NCBI GenBank assembly: GCA_028023455.1
Contig: JAQFVV010006547.1
Coordinates: 62,001-126,000 of the forward strand
From: Epiperipatus broadwayi
Taxonomy: Eukaryota > Onychophora > Udeonychophora > Euonychophora > Peripatidae
DNA: 64,000 bases
Direction of reading: 5' to 3'
Notes under the pieces: generated by a model
Databases searched by the model: none
What the model was told of the DNA's origin: nothing
Seen by the model: only the letters and a program-made list of their open reading frames with translations
Program-made: the position numbers and the translations under genes
In this document: positions 47,036 to 59,090 of the stretch, one piece after another
How the letters are laid out: every line of letters starts with the position of its first letter
Position numbering within the stretch: position 1 is the first letter of the stretch

Positions 47036-48155
47036 AAAAACAATATTTCATTCTGTTTTCAATGCAAACATTTTATTGAGTTTTGTTACTCTTATTTCTT
47101 GATGAGATGTAAAAAATTATATTGTTTTTTCTTTCATCTATTATGTTTTTAAAGTAAATCTTATTAAAAAATGTTTATCATTATACTGTTCATATGGCAT
47201 CTATTAAATACCATATTCATATTACTTAATACCAAAAAAAATCATTTTGTAATTGATGAATAACTTCATTTTTCAAATTATTTTCTATTATTCCTATCAA
47301 TTACATCAATATCATTTACAAAAGAAACATTATTTATATTTTTTTAGTAATAATAATACTCATATTATCATTTAATTTTAGACAAATTAAAAGCCTTATG
47401 ATGCATTGTCTTATTTCTACTGCTTTCTTTTGATATCTGCAATAGAAACACTAATTATTCTAATTATTCTATTTAGAACCCACTAGTATAAAAACTAACT
47501 GATAACCAGTGATTCCTCAAGGTTATAAAAGACAGCTCTGAAATAAATGAATTACTTCTCTTATTGCTAGTTTGAAAGTAAGTAATGAATATCATGTTAA
47601 GTTTTGCTTGGTGTATATCATTCTTGTCAAAGGATGGAAATGTCTCAAAGTAGCATAAAATTGAGATTATTAAATGACCACTATAACTGTTGGCATACTA
47701 TCAAAAACCATATAAACAACAAAAAAGTTGTCTTCATTTCAAAATTGAGGTGTTTAAATCTCAGATAATTAGCTTGGATAATATAAAATAATATAATTGT
47801 TTGTTTCAATTTTATTTGGATTGATTATTCTATTAAGTATATATCAATAACAACATTGTGGACAAATAATTATTTTTATATTGAATATTTCACCATTGTA
47901 TATATTATAATATAAAAGAGGTAAGACTGACCGCTAGATGAGTGAGTGCAATCCTGTTCTCTAAAAATAGCCCATAAACAAAAATTAGTATGATAGTATG
48001 AGTTCTGCAACAATGATTATTCAAATTACAACAGACAGCTTAAAAGTAAATGAATTTTAATTACTATTCATACAGTAGCAAAATAAAAACTATTAAGAAA
48101 TTATAACTTCAAACTCTTAACATTTTCAACGACTTTACATTACTGATATATACCC
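47036..48155. other. AT-rich intergenic DNA, nothing recognised
   Basis: Only AT-rich sequence is present up to the edge of the inverted-repeat element at 48,156; there are no domain-like frames. Confidence 0.6.
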
Positions 48156-49437
48156 GAGATCTCATTTTATATGGATTTATTTAATGCGATTTTGAAGTTA
48201 TACGATTCATGTTTCTTTTTAATATATTTGTATGTGATAAAAATTATTAGATCAGAAGTCACGCTTCGATAATGCGCTATTACTTTAAATATTATAAATT
48301 TTGCGCACTAATGTCATATTTAAAGTAATAGCACATTATCGGAGTTTGACTTCCATCTAATAATTTCAATATTTTCAGCACTTTATAATAGTACTGTAAT
48401 AGATTTTATGCAATAAAGAAGTTCATAATTTACTTACAAAATCAGGATTTCCCCATTTTATATACACACATTAAATTTTACAAGACTATAATGCAAATCC
48501 ATTTAAATGTTATAGATGAAAAATACTATGTATGTCGTTGTTTTTGCATTTTAAATCACATTCTATTTTTGCTTTTTATAAAAAGAGTATGTAATCAATT
48601 AATCATTTAGTGTCCGCAAGTTTATTTTTAAAAGGTGAGTAACAGCGGTGGGTACAATTAAATTTGACAATTAAAATCTGATTTTTAATTGTAATTAACA
48701 ATTTAAAAATTACATAATGAGGTGATATGAAACGATGAAATTTGATTTTTAAACGGAATTGAAAATTAAAAAATTAAAGACAAAAATAAGAATTTAATTT
48801 TTAATTGTTAGTTTTAATTAAATTTTGCTCAACAGTGGTGAGTCGGTATCTTTTTATTATCGTAAGTCTAAGTTCTTATTTTTATTTTAAACTTTTAGTT
48901 TACTCTAATGGAGAGAAAAAAACACCCAAGAAAATGAATTTCTTTGTAAACAAAAATTTCAATTTTATATCACTTAGCGAAATGGGAAGCATCAATAGCA
49001 ATTGGAAAATGTTTTAGTTGTATTTCCTCTTGACTTCATTTAAAGAGAAGCTACAGTACCTCATATCATATCACATCATTTCAAATCTGATGTCTGAAAT
49101 AGCGATAATGATTAAAATACCATACATGTATAAAAAAATATAAATTACACATAAAAATATATTGTTTTGAATAAAATTAAATACTGTAGTTAATAAAAAA
49201 AAAGTAAGAAAAGTTTGTCTTGTATTATTTTTTTTCAAATTTGAAATTTTTTATTAGTCATATTTTATTTTCTTATTTTTTTTTTATGTGAATTTTAAAG
49301 TAATTTTACATTGTTGCTTTGCTTTTATGCGATTTTTGGAAAATTACAGTATGTATCCCCCATTTTTCAAGGTAAGTTAAATCTATTTTTGTGTGATTTC
49401 TTTTGTGCGTGTTTTCTGAAGAATAAAATGAGACCCA
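48156..49437 (-). mobile_element. ORF-less inverted-repeat element, copy A
   Basis: The left end GAGATCTCATTTTATATGG and the right end AATAAAATGAGACCCA (which reads TGGGTCTCATTTTATT inward) are inverted. The body matches the element at 57,753-58,823 in reverse order throughout: the hairpin core near one end, the long AATTAAAAATTAAA block in the middle, and the AAATCACAG/GTGCTTTGC-like words next to the TGGGTCTC end. There is no frame of note; the one at 48805-49017 is accidental. Two copies with the same limits show it is a real mobile family. The superfamily is not clear, since no clean target duplication can be seen. Confidence 0.82.
48255..48353. repeat. Hairpin core of copy A
   Basis: AGAAGTC ... 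TCGATAATGCGCTATTACTT pairs with AAGTAATAGCACATTATCGG ... GACTTC. The roughly 40-base arms enclose a short AT-rich loop. The same hairpin is kept in copy B. Confidence 0.8.
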
Positions 49438-51674
49438 ATTGTATACTTTTTTTTCACAATATTTAGTTAATTTTCTTCCATAATCAGAAATTGGTTCTTA
49501 AAATCCTCTCAATAGCATTAACATAAAATTTTTGCAAAAATCCATTTCAAATTAACATCAATGTATTTATAGTTTATAATCTTTTCCCACTATTTCCAAA
49601 AAATAATAACAAAATTGTTTTTTTTTACTTTCACTAGTAATCATTTTAATTATAAGTTAATATCCAAGACTGAAAATTAGGTCTTTGATGATGAAATTCT
49701 GGTTTGTTTATTCCATAATTTTATTTATACCACTCTTAAGATATTTTATAATTATCCAGTTTGTAACTTTTTAGAAAACTAATATAAACAGATATCAGTT
49801 CTCACTTTTTTAATCAATCTCCTTTTTAATCATTTTCCTAGTCAATCTCATTTGCTATCACCTTTTTATACTATAGATAGTATGATGTCATATCACTAAT
49901 TAAATTAATTTTATTGGTCTTTAACTAAAACTTAATTAACAGTTTTCTGCATAAATTATCTTTTGTCTACAATTTTAAAATTAAATAATACCATTAAATA
50001 TTTTAAAAACTAACTTATTATGTTTAATTGCTTTTAAGTTTAAATTTAAATACATTTATAATTTTAATTTTTTATAATAACTATTTATTTTAATTATAAT
50101 ATTTAATTAATAATTATATCTAAAATATAATATTATGATTATTTAAAAAGTGGAATGTTATAAAATTTTAATATTTTCAATTATATTAAAATATTATTTT
50201 AAAATAAATAAATAAAATATTTTTATTTTTGTTTTATAGAACTTTGCAAATATATTCATTCATACACCTTTTATATGTAATAAGTCACTTAATATTTTAT
50301 TTATAGCTATTGTAAATTTTAATAAATATAATTAAAATACTTATAATGTAAACATGCTTATAACTATTAAAGACTTATAATTGAACTAAGTATAATTATT
50401 TAATATATATATATATGACTATAAATAAAAGATGTTTATTGACTATGTCAACAGAATCCTATACTTTTCACCCTATAGATTATACTATTTATACATAATA
50501 TGAATTGAACTCAACAGTAATATAACTATATGTTTTCTAAATTCAAAATTTTGATTATTATATATGTTTTACATCCTTCTTGGACACAGTTAACAAATGA
50601 AAAGGTTATATATATAGTAACCTGACTGGACAACCTACCCACCAACTAGTATGATGTGTGGTAAATATAAATAACAAACTTCTAGCACCATCTAATCAAA
50701 TTTCTTCCTTATATATACAATTTTAATAATACAAATATAGTCATTTCATGTTTAATATATTATATCAATATTAATAAATTGTTTAATAATCAAATAGCAA
50801 TAATCATGAGACTTGTTATCTAATCATCCAGTAACGTACCTCCTAAGTATATACCAAAAAATATACCCTCAATGGCATAGAAATATTACCAAAATACTAC
50901 ACTATAATATCAATAATACTCCCATGACTCACATCAAATAATCAAATTATATTTAATATTAAAACTTCTTATGTTAATTTTAATTATAATACAATATAAT
51001 ATTCATCTACTTATTAAAATGATTGTATTTCACTTCTTTATTAATATTCATTAATTCAGTCAACATCTTAAGTAACTATTGTTTTTTAAAATGAATAAAT
51101 TAATTTACATAACCAAATACAGAAAGGGATTTCACTTACATTCAACTACATTTAAAAATAATTAAGAAACAAATATACTAATCAGTTATTCATTTTCAAA
51201 ATAATTAACTAAATTTCTTATAAATTGAGTAAAACTAAATTAAAATTATTAACTAACACTTATCACTATTAATTATCATAAACGAATTTTAAAGTAATTT
51301 CTTATCACCATATATTATAATCCAATCATTTATATTTTTGTGTGGCATACTAGTTATCAGTTTTCATCATGATCATTGAGAATGATACATTTTTTTTACA
51401 TTAATTAATATTTAAATATAGTATTAAATGTGTCTAATAATCAATATTTTTTCTTATTTAATATCTTATGAATATTATGTGCAATATTATCAAAAATGTT
51501 TAATATGTGGTAAGGAACAATGACTTGGAAATAAGAAAAAAAGTCTATTAATACTTTATTAATTTAAAAACAAATATTAACATTTATTATATTAGTAATA
51601 GAACATTTAAGAAAGTAATGATGGAATTGTGAAAAAAATATATGAATTGGCTAAAGAAATAAAAAGACAAGAAC
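49438..51674. other. Very AT-rich intergenic DNA, nothing recognised
   Basis: This is among the most AT-rich parts of the window (49,900-51,300). No frames, element ends or structured repeats are identified. Confidence 0.6.
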
Positions 51675-52600
51675 AAAGTTGATATTGACAACACGATCAG
51701 AGAACTATCTAAGAGACTGGATATTGGTTTGGTCAAACTTATCAATAAGATTGATAATGTCAACAAAGAAGTAAAAAAAGAAAAAAATGAAAGTAATAAG
51801 TTCAAGCAGGTGGAGAAGCAGCTTCAAAATTCTATGAAGATGATGCACCATGAGAACAATGAAGCATTAATGAAAGTGCAAAAAGAAGTTGACAACCTTA
51901 CATAATAATAGGAAATATTTCAAGTAAAAGCCATAAGTAATAAATAAGTAAAAAGTGGCATAAATGATAGGCAATGTAATAATTAAAATATGAGGGTAAA
52001 AATATATCCAAATGGACATGATTACTTTCCTAGTATTGTGAACCAGTTCTTAAAAATAAGAATTTTTTCTAATCACACTTGGGAAGTTCTTATAGAGGAC
52101 CCTAGTAGTTTAGAAAGGTACTTCAGTATCAATTCCATGAGAGAGGAGGCTAAGCTTGCTATAGCAGTCAGTCACCTACAAGGAGCATCTCATGTTTGGT
52201 AATAATCACTGGAAAAGTCTTATAGTTTTCATAAATATAAGCAAGTAATATTGAGAAGAAGGCATCAGGTACCAGGTATTTCAGAAGAGATGTTGATCTG
52301 GTGAACCATACACTCTATTCTTCAGGATGCAGCTAGCCAAACTTAGAGCTTTGAAAGCTTGTCCATTGTCTGAAAATCAGATAGTTTGGTTAGTGAGGCA
52401 TAGCTTCCTGAGTCATGTGAAACAATAATTATTTGGCACTGATCTTAAGATCATTGAGCAAGTGACTAATCTGCTCAGTTTTTGACAGCAGTAAGCCTGT
52501 TAATGAAAAAATAGACTTCAAATCCCATAACAAGTTTCCTTACAGGAAAAATGATAAAATAAATGCCATATTGGTGGGCAAAAGAAGACAATAATCTCTA
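51675..52600 (+). pseudogene. LTR-retrotransposon Gag-like fossil
   Basis: Three plus-strand frames follow each other. The first (51675-51905) reads as a Lys/Glu-rich coiled coil, including NKIDNVNKEVKKEKNESNKF. The second (51990-52202) includes NHTWEVLIEDPSSLERYF and EAKLAIAVSHLQGASHVW, which resembles the capsid segment of Ty3/gypsy-type Gag, where a F/LxRF motif is followed by LAxxxLxGxAxxWW. The third (52327-52428) includes LRALKACPLSENQIVWLVRH, a plausible C-terminal capsid helix region. No CCHC knuckle, protease, reverse transcriptase or LTR is seen nearby. The family call rests on the capsid-like motif only, and a domesticated or unrelated coiled-coil remnant cannot be ruled out. Confidence 0.5.
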
Positions 52601-53024
52601 CCATAGTACAATGTAAGGGTTACTTACAATCCTATTAACATAACCTCTCCAAATGTAATATCAAAACATAAATTAAAAAAAAAATACAAATGTTAGTTTA
52701 TAATTAATAAGGTTATTATTTTTGATATATATATTTAAATTAATTCAAGCTTTAAAATCTTAAATTAGAAGAACAGATATTTAAATAGTTATTAATGAAA
52801 TCAATAACTTTAAAATGATTATTTTATTATTCATACACATATATAAATAATTGTTTATACTAATTGAATTTTATTAACAAAGACATAGACATGGAAATAA
52901 ACTCAGATCATTGTCATATCTTAGCAACTAAAACAAAAGAAATAGAATTTGGAACCCAATTATAAATTATAATTATTTTAACAATAGAAAAGTATTAAAT
53001 CACATAAAACAAATATTATATATG
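52601..53024. other. AT-rich intergenic DNA, nothing recognised
   Basis: No continuation of the Gag-like frames into a pol region can be found, and no LTR-like repeat is visible. Confidence 0.55.
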
Positions 53025-53125
53025 CTATCGGAAGTCGGTTCCAATATAAAAACCAAACCAAATATTTAATAATTTAATCCAATCTTTTGCTAAAGAACTA
53101 ACCACTACACTATTTATTTTGATGT
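53025..53125 (-). mobile_element. Possible decayed tRNA-derived SINE head
   Basis: On the minus strand TAGTGTAGTGGTTAG (53098-53112) is an excellent tRNA A-box region, close to the start of tRNA-Asp/Glu-type sequences. A decayed B-box-like GGTTTGGTTTTTA follows about 45-50 bases downstream, where C-to-T decay of GGTTCGAATCC would give such a word. The tail GGAACCGACTTCC is GC-richer than the flanks. It is not a functional tRNA, since the acceptor stem cannot be drawn. Confidence 0.4.
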
Positions 53126-55627
53126 TTTTGAAATACAAACATATCAAAAAAAGATGGATTAGTAACTTTAAAGAATTTTCTTCAAAGTAGAAATTTCATT
53201 TTAAAAGAACTCTAAATTCATTCAATAAAAAGAGTGCATAAATTATTCGTGAATTTCATGGTTTATATTTTAAAACGTAATTATCCACATATTTTCATTT
53301 ATAAATTGTAGAAATTTAGAAGATTGTTCTAAAGAGAAATTCTAATGAAGAGAAGTTTTTTCAAAATATTTATTTAAATTGAAATTAAATATTTTAAGAA
53401 GATATAAAATTATTGAAAATGTATTATGTCTAAACACTATTTGTCATGGGACAGAATGCTGATGTTTTAACCAAAGAATGTAATTATATTTTTTACATAA
53501 TGCCTAAAATATATCTGTATTTCATCAATATAATTTTCAATAAGAAATTATTTGGTAGCAAAGTAATCTGGAGAAGAAGATGCCAACTACACACAATATA
53601 AGGAAATCTAATTAACAGAATATCTTGATATCCTCTGCGATGATCAATGAACAAAGAATGTGGAAATTTATTATTAAAGAACATTCTTCATCTCAACCCA
53701 GAAAGGAATAGGACAATATTTTCCGAAACAACATTTCAGATTTTATTTGTGTGTTATATACTTTTGACATCTAAATTTTATTTCTTTTGTTTTCAAAAAT
53801 CATTCAAGCTGGGAGTATTTCATTCCAGAAAATTATCTAGTTGAAGAGAAATAGAAGATCTTTATGTTTATTTAATAAAATTTAGGTCTTCCATTAAAAA
53901 AAACAAAAACAAATGACATTGCCCGAGGTAAATTTAAGATATTGAATCTACACATGATAGAACAGAATTTTGTTTATTACTAATTTTAATCAACATAATA
54001 ATATTTGTTATAATTTTTGTGTGAAAGATTAACCTCTTTGCATGAAATTTTTTATTTTATAATATGACTATACCTGGAGGGATTTACTTATAATACTAAT
54101 ATTACTTTACAAGGATCTTATAATGTGAATCATTTTTGATACACATAATTTTGAACTAATATTAAATTAATTAGTTATATTATAATTTTGTAATTTAAAA
54201 TTTTTAGTTATTGTTTTATAAATTATTGAAATGTGTTCATGCTATGATGTATATTACTATTATGGGAATATAGGAAGATAATAATCAATTTAATGCTATA
54301 AATAATAAAGATATACACAAAGACATTTAATTATTTTACCAAACAAGTTAACGGTGAATGCACATACTCACACATATATATTATATCAATTTAATATGTT
54401 ATTATTATAAATAAATTATTTATAGAACAATTTATTGAATTAATTATTACTATGGGATATTGATAGTAATGCCTGAAGAGAGTTAAATGCAATTTCTGCT
54501 TTGAGTTTGAATTCTGAGTGTCACGGAACTAGCAACAGAGGTGTAGATTGGATGAATTAATCTAGGTTGCATTGATATTAAATAATTTAATTTTAAAATT
54601 ATGTTGTTTAATGTGGATTCAATTTTAGAGTACAATTACATTATTTCATCCATTACATCTAACTATAGTTAGATGTAACCACATCGATTACTGAAAAAGG
54701 ACTGTACTGTTATATATGGTTCCCAAGATTTAGGGGCATGAAACATTAGTTTACCTCTTATTACATCCATAGTATTAAAAAATTGATATGAGTATGTTAT
54801 GAAGTTGTAAAATAATAATGAAATAAATAGAAACCTTGAAATAAACTAAACTAATAATAAACAAATAAGTCAATCGCTTAAAAATACAATCATAATTTAG
54901 GCATTAAAAATAATAACATCTCTTTTAAAAGTAGGAAAAGTAAAATTATATTTAAAAGCATAAACACAGCATGAAATTCTATGATATACATCTAATTATA
55001 TTTTTGAAAAAAGGATTAAATTTATATTAGATTAGTAGAAAGAGGTTTATTAAAGAAGTGCAGTAGTTAGTAGGAGAAACCTGAGGTTACTATAAAACTG
55101 CAATATGAAGAAGCAAATTATTAACATGGAAAATGCTAGAATGTTTGGATAGAAAGAATAGCTCGTTCTTTTTCCCACACCATGAAGAAATCATGAAAAT
55201 GAAAAAAAACATACCTAAGTAACCACCAAAGAATATATATACCATTCAGCTCTAAGACAAATCCTTTTTTAATGTGAAGATTTAACAGTGGTGAATTGCT
55301 AACAGATAAATTTAAAGGTAAGAAAACTCTAGATAACATTTGAAATATTCAAAGGTATTTACAAAAATTCTGTAAGGAAAACATTTCGGAAAGATAAAAT
55401 GAAACTTAATTATTTAAGGTGATTAATTCAACAAAATGATAAAATGTTATGTTCCAAAATAATTTCTTTTAGAATAATATAATTGCCATTATTGTTATTA
55501 AAATTAAAAAGAAAAAAAAAGGTAAATTGAAATACATTGACAGAAATGATGAAACACAATAATGAATTCACTGATTTTTTTTAAAGTGATAAAACTTATA
55601 ACATTGATTCAAAGTTAAGCTTTATAA
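53126..55627. other. AT-rich intergenic DNA with a perfect palindrome
   Basis: No gene is supported; the short frames at 53493-53684, 53647-53844 and 55136-55339 are unrecognised. A perfect 26-bp palindrome lies at 54653-54678, built on TTACATCTAACTA and its inverse. Confidence 0.55.
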
Positions 55628-55911
55628 CAGTGTTTTCCAAAGTGGGCAGTACCACTCTCTAGTGGGCAATGAAGACTTTTAGGGGGGCAATAGTGGGTTC
55701 AGAAGCATTTAGGAAGTATTCAAGTGGTTTAGCCTTTTCTCCGGACGCACCCGATCCTCGGCTTTAACTTGCTCAAGCTGCTAATTTTTACGTTATTTTG
55801 CCGATTTTATGGTTATTTTATAAATTGTTTATATCCAAGAATATATAAAAAAGGGGGATAGTCAGAGTAATTGTAAATGTTTTGCACATTTTTAATGGTC
55901 CCCCCCCCCCC
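55628..55911 (+). mobile_element. hAT 5' end, right side not found
   Basis: CAGTGTTTTCCAAAGTGGGC (55628-55647) followed by AGTGGGCAATGAAGAC and GGGGGGCAATAGTGGG is the start of a well-known type of hAT terminal region, in which CAGTGTTTTYCAAAGTGGGC is followed by GGGCGGT-type repeats. The CpG-rich interior words (CCGGACGCACCCGATCCTCG near 55,741) support foreign origin. The downstream limit is uncertain; homology-like sequence fades at a 12-base poly-C run (55900-55911), and no inverted CACTG end is found nearby. This is a truncated or solo end. Confidence 0.6.
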
Positions 55912-57752
55912 TGTATTAACAAGTTAAAGGGAATGTAGGTAATTATTGTATGGCTAATTTTAAATTTTATTAATAGATAGAAGTGGTAATCCTGTACATT
56001 ATATTTTTTGTTTAAAAAATAAAGTAATTCAAGGCCAATATCAGCTGAGAGAATCTAAAAAATTTTTATATCTCAGATTTGTTTTTTTTTTGTTTTGTTT
56101 TGAATCTTTTGTAAAGATGGAAAAAGCTATTTCCTTTGTATTAAAATTAGAAACTATATATAAAATGGAACTTCTTGAGGAATTAAAAGAGTTGAGTGGA
56201 AAATGAAAGAAGTGAAAGATAAAAAGGTGTAAAAAGCTATATCAATTGTGTTATGATTAATTATCCAAGAAATTGGAGATAACAGCTCTAATAGTGAAAG
56301 AGGGATACTGAATTTGTATTGCTATAGGTGTACTATAAAAGGTTTTCAGCAGGTGATGGGGGCATCTCTTCTGTGATTATTGTTTTCCTTGCTATGTTTT
56401 GTTGGCTGGGTGATTAAGGGTTTGCGGAAATAAGAGAAATATTCTATTTGTAAAGCAGTGGAGAACTTTAGGAAAGAAGGCAGAGCTGAGCATAGCTTCA
56501 AATTATAGTCTGTTCAGAATTGTGTGATTAACTCTTGGTTGGCTGCTGTTATTATTATAAAGATTTTTAGAGAAAGCTGAGAATAAAATGTCTAAATTTT
56601 ATCATTAAAATGTTAATGAAGTAAACTCCCGATGATAGTGCACCAGCCAGATTCATATGCTTCTGTCATGTAGCCATGGATGCTAGCTGATGATCATGAA
56701 TACCTTAATGCCTACATTTTGCTGTGAAGAAGGGAAGCTCTCACCGCCTTGTTGTCATGGTTATAGTGTATTTAAAAATTACTAAGTTCAGAGATGGTTA
56801 ATGGAAAGAAACCAGAAGGAAGCTGGGATGGTATAATTTTTTTTATTTATTATCATTATGTCTTGTTGCTATAAATTTTATTGTATTTTTTTTTTTTTAT
56901 TAATATATTTTTTTTGTTTCTCTATAAATTATTTGATTTTTCTACTTTAAAGCAGTTCTATCATATTAATTTCTGGAATGCTTGTGTGCATGCCGAGGCT
57001 GTTTGTTGTTGTTTGCTTATAACACTGTTCTATTTGAGTAAAGAGAAACTTACTTTGCATGAAATTATTATTATTTTTGTAATCTCTGTATGAGATTATT
57101 GAAAATTTATTGATATACTGATTTGTTTTTGTTTTGTTTTGTTGGCAGTGGTATTTCCTTTTTGAAAGTGTTTTTTTCTTCTTGAATTTTTCTTCTCAAA
57201 AGTGTTACATAAATATGAGGTTTAGGTTCAGCCTTTCAAAGATATGCCACCTAAAACTTTGTGGTACCAATTAGCAGGATATTAGAGTTTTGGATAGGGA
57301 GAAATCAGGAAATATAATCGATTTTGGTTAGATTTCACTCATTTAAACCTAAATTTAATAACTTTAAATTTTGTTTTTTCTTCTTCTTGTTATTGATATT
57401 GAGTTTATGTTAATGCCTTATTCCATTGCATAAATTACAGGATAGGTATTATCCGGTACAGTATCATTAGTTGCTATTTACATCAAAAATATCAACCAGA
57501 TTGAACGCAGAAAACTGTTATACACGGGGGGGGGGGGATTACAAAATTTATGTCTTACAAATGTGCGGTGGCCTGAAAAAGTTTGGGAACGTATGCTAAA
57601 AACTATAAGAAATATATGTTAAATTGTTAAAGTTCAACTTGCTAAATGAAATGTAGAAATTATAATTTAAGAATTTAATTTAAAATAGACATACCCCGAA
57701 TTGTGTAAATGCATTATGTTCAATCAAGAAAAGCTACTATTCTATATACACC
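55912..57752. other. Intergenic DNA, less AT-rich in part
   Basis: The 56,100-56,800 stretch is richer in G and has fewer homopolymers than the surroundings, but no open frame, splice-flanked exon or element end was found. The frame at 56881-57093 is low complexity at its start. A G12 run lies at 57526-57537. Confidence 0.5.
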
Positions 57753-58823
57753 TGGGTCTCGTTTTATGCGATAGATAGGTTCCTCAGAAAACATGCGCAA
57801 ACGAAATTGCACAAAAATAGACGTAACTTACATTGAAAAAGGGGTGATGCGGTCTGTGATTTTTCAAAATTCGCGTAAAAGCAAAGCACCAATGTAAAAT
57901 TGCTTTAAAATTCGCGCAAAAAAAAAAAAAAAAGTAAATAAAATATGACTAATAAAAAATTTCAAATTTGAAAAAAATTGATACAAGACAAACTTTTTTT
58001 AACTATAATATTTAATTTTATTCAAAGTAATATATTTTTATGCATAATTTACAGTATAGTAATTTACATTTTTTTATACACGTTTTAATTATTATAGCTA
58101 TTTGCCAAAAAACAAGTTCGTTTGCAAACAACTAGCGCCAACTTCACACTCATGTTGTGTCAGTGGTTTTCTGGTGACAATGTAATTAGTAATTAATCTT
58201 TGAGACGATGATTTTATTTATTGTTTATGAAACTAACAACTAAAAATTAAATTCTTATTTTTGTCTTTAATTTTCAATTCTGTTTAAAAATCAAATTTCT
58301 TTTTACATCACATTAATTTCAAGTCGTTGTAAGTAATTTTTAAATTGTTAATTACAATTAAAAATCAGATTTTAATTTTTAATTGTCAAATTTAATTGTG
58401 CCCACTGCTATTACTGACCTTTTAAAAATAAACTTGTGGACACTAAATGATTAATAATTGATTACGTTCTTTTTTAAAAAGCAAAAACAGAATGTGATTT
58501 AAAATGCAAAATTAACACGCACAATGTTTGAACAAATTTACATTATAATCTTGTAAAATTTAATGTGGGTATACATAAAATGTTGATATCATGATTTTAA
58601 TTTCATTATTGCATAAAATCTTACTATTATAAAGCACTGAAAATATTGAAATTACTAAGATGAAAGTCGAATTCCAATAATGTGCTATTACTTTCAATAT
58701 AACATAAGTGCACGAAATTTTTTATTTAAAGTAATAGCACTTTATCGGAGTTCGACTTCTGGTGAAACAGGAATCGTGTAACTTCAAAATCGTGTTAAAT
58801 AAGTCCGCGTAAAAAGAGACCCA
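57753..58823 (+). mobile_element. ORF-less inverted-repeat element, copy B
   Basis: The left end TGGGTCTCGTTTTATGCG and the right end CGCGTAAAAAGAGACCCA are inverted copies differing at two or three positions. Internal order: CAGAAAACATGCGCAAACG, an AAAATTCGCG...AAGCAAAGCACC segment, a long AAAAATTAAATTC block, then a hairpin core and a CGTGTAACTTCAAAATCGTG segment before the right end. The same order, inverted, is seen in copy A. No protein frame is present. The family is defined by these two copies; this one is about 200 bp shorter, the difference lying in the AT-rich middle. Confidence 0.85.
58663..58759. repeat. Hairpin core of copy B
   Basis: GAAAGTCGAATTCCAATAAT ... and its inverse ATTATCGGAGTTCGACTTC-like arm enclose a short loop. 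AGTAATAGCAC and GTGCTATTACT words pair. The structure is shared with copy A. Confidence 0.8.
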
Positions 58824-58824
58824 C

Positions 58825-59090
58825 ATGAATTAAATACGCATTTACATATAGAAATTAATGTGTTTATATACATGAATTGAATATGTGTCCACATATAGGA
58901 ATTAAATATGTGTCTATATACATGAATTGAACATACAACAGTTAAATATTTATGCATTTATATACTTGAATTAAATATGTGTCTATATACATGAATTGAA
59001 TATGCATATACATACAGGAATTAAATATGCGTCTATATACATGAATTAAATACGCATCTATATATATGAATTGAATATGTGAATATATTC
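58825..59090. repeat. 25-bp minisatellite, about 10-11 copies
   Basis: Units have the form ATGAATTRAATATGTGTCTA followed by TATAC, with variants starting AGGAATTAAATATG. Most are exactly 25 bases. An ATG-type and an AGG-type unit partly alternate, hinting at a 50-bp higher-order unit. The array starts two bases after the right end of inverted-repeat element copy B. Confidence 0.85.
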
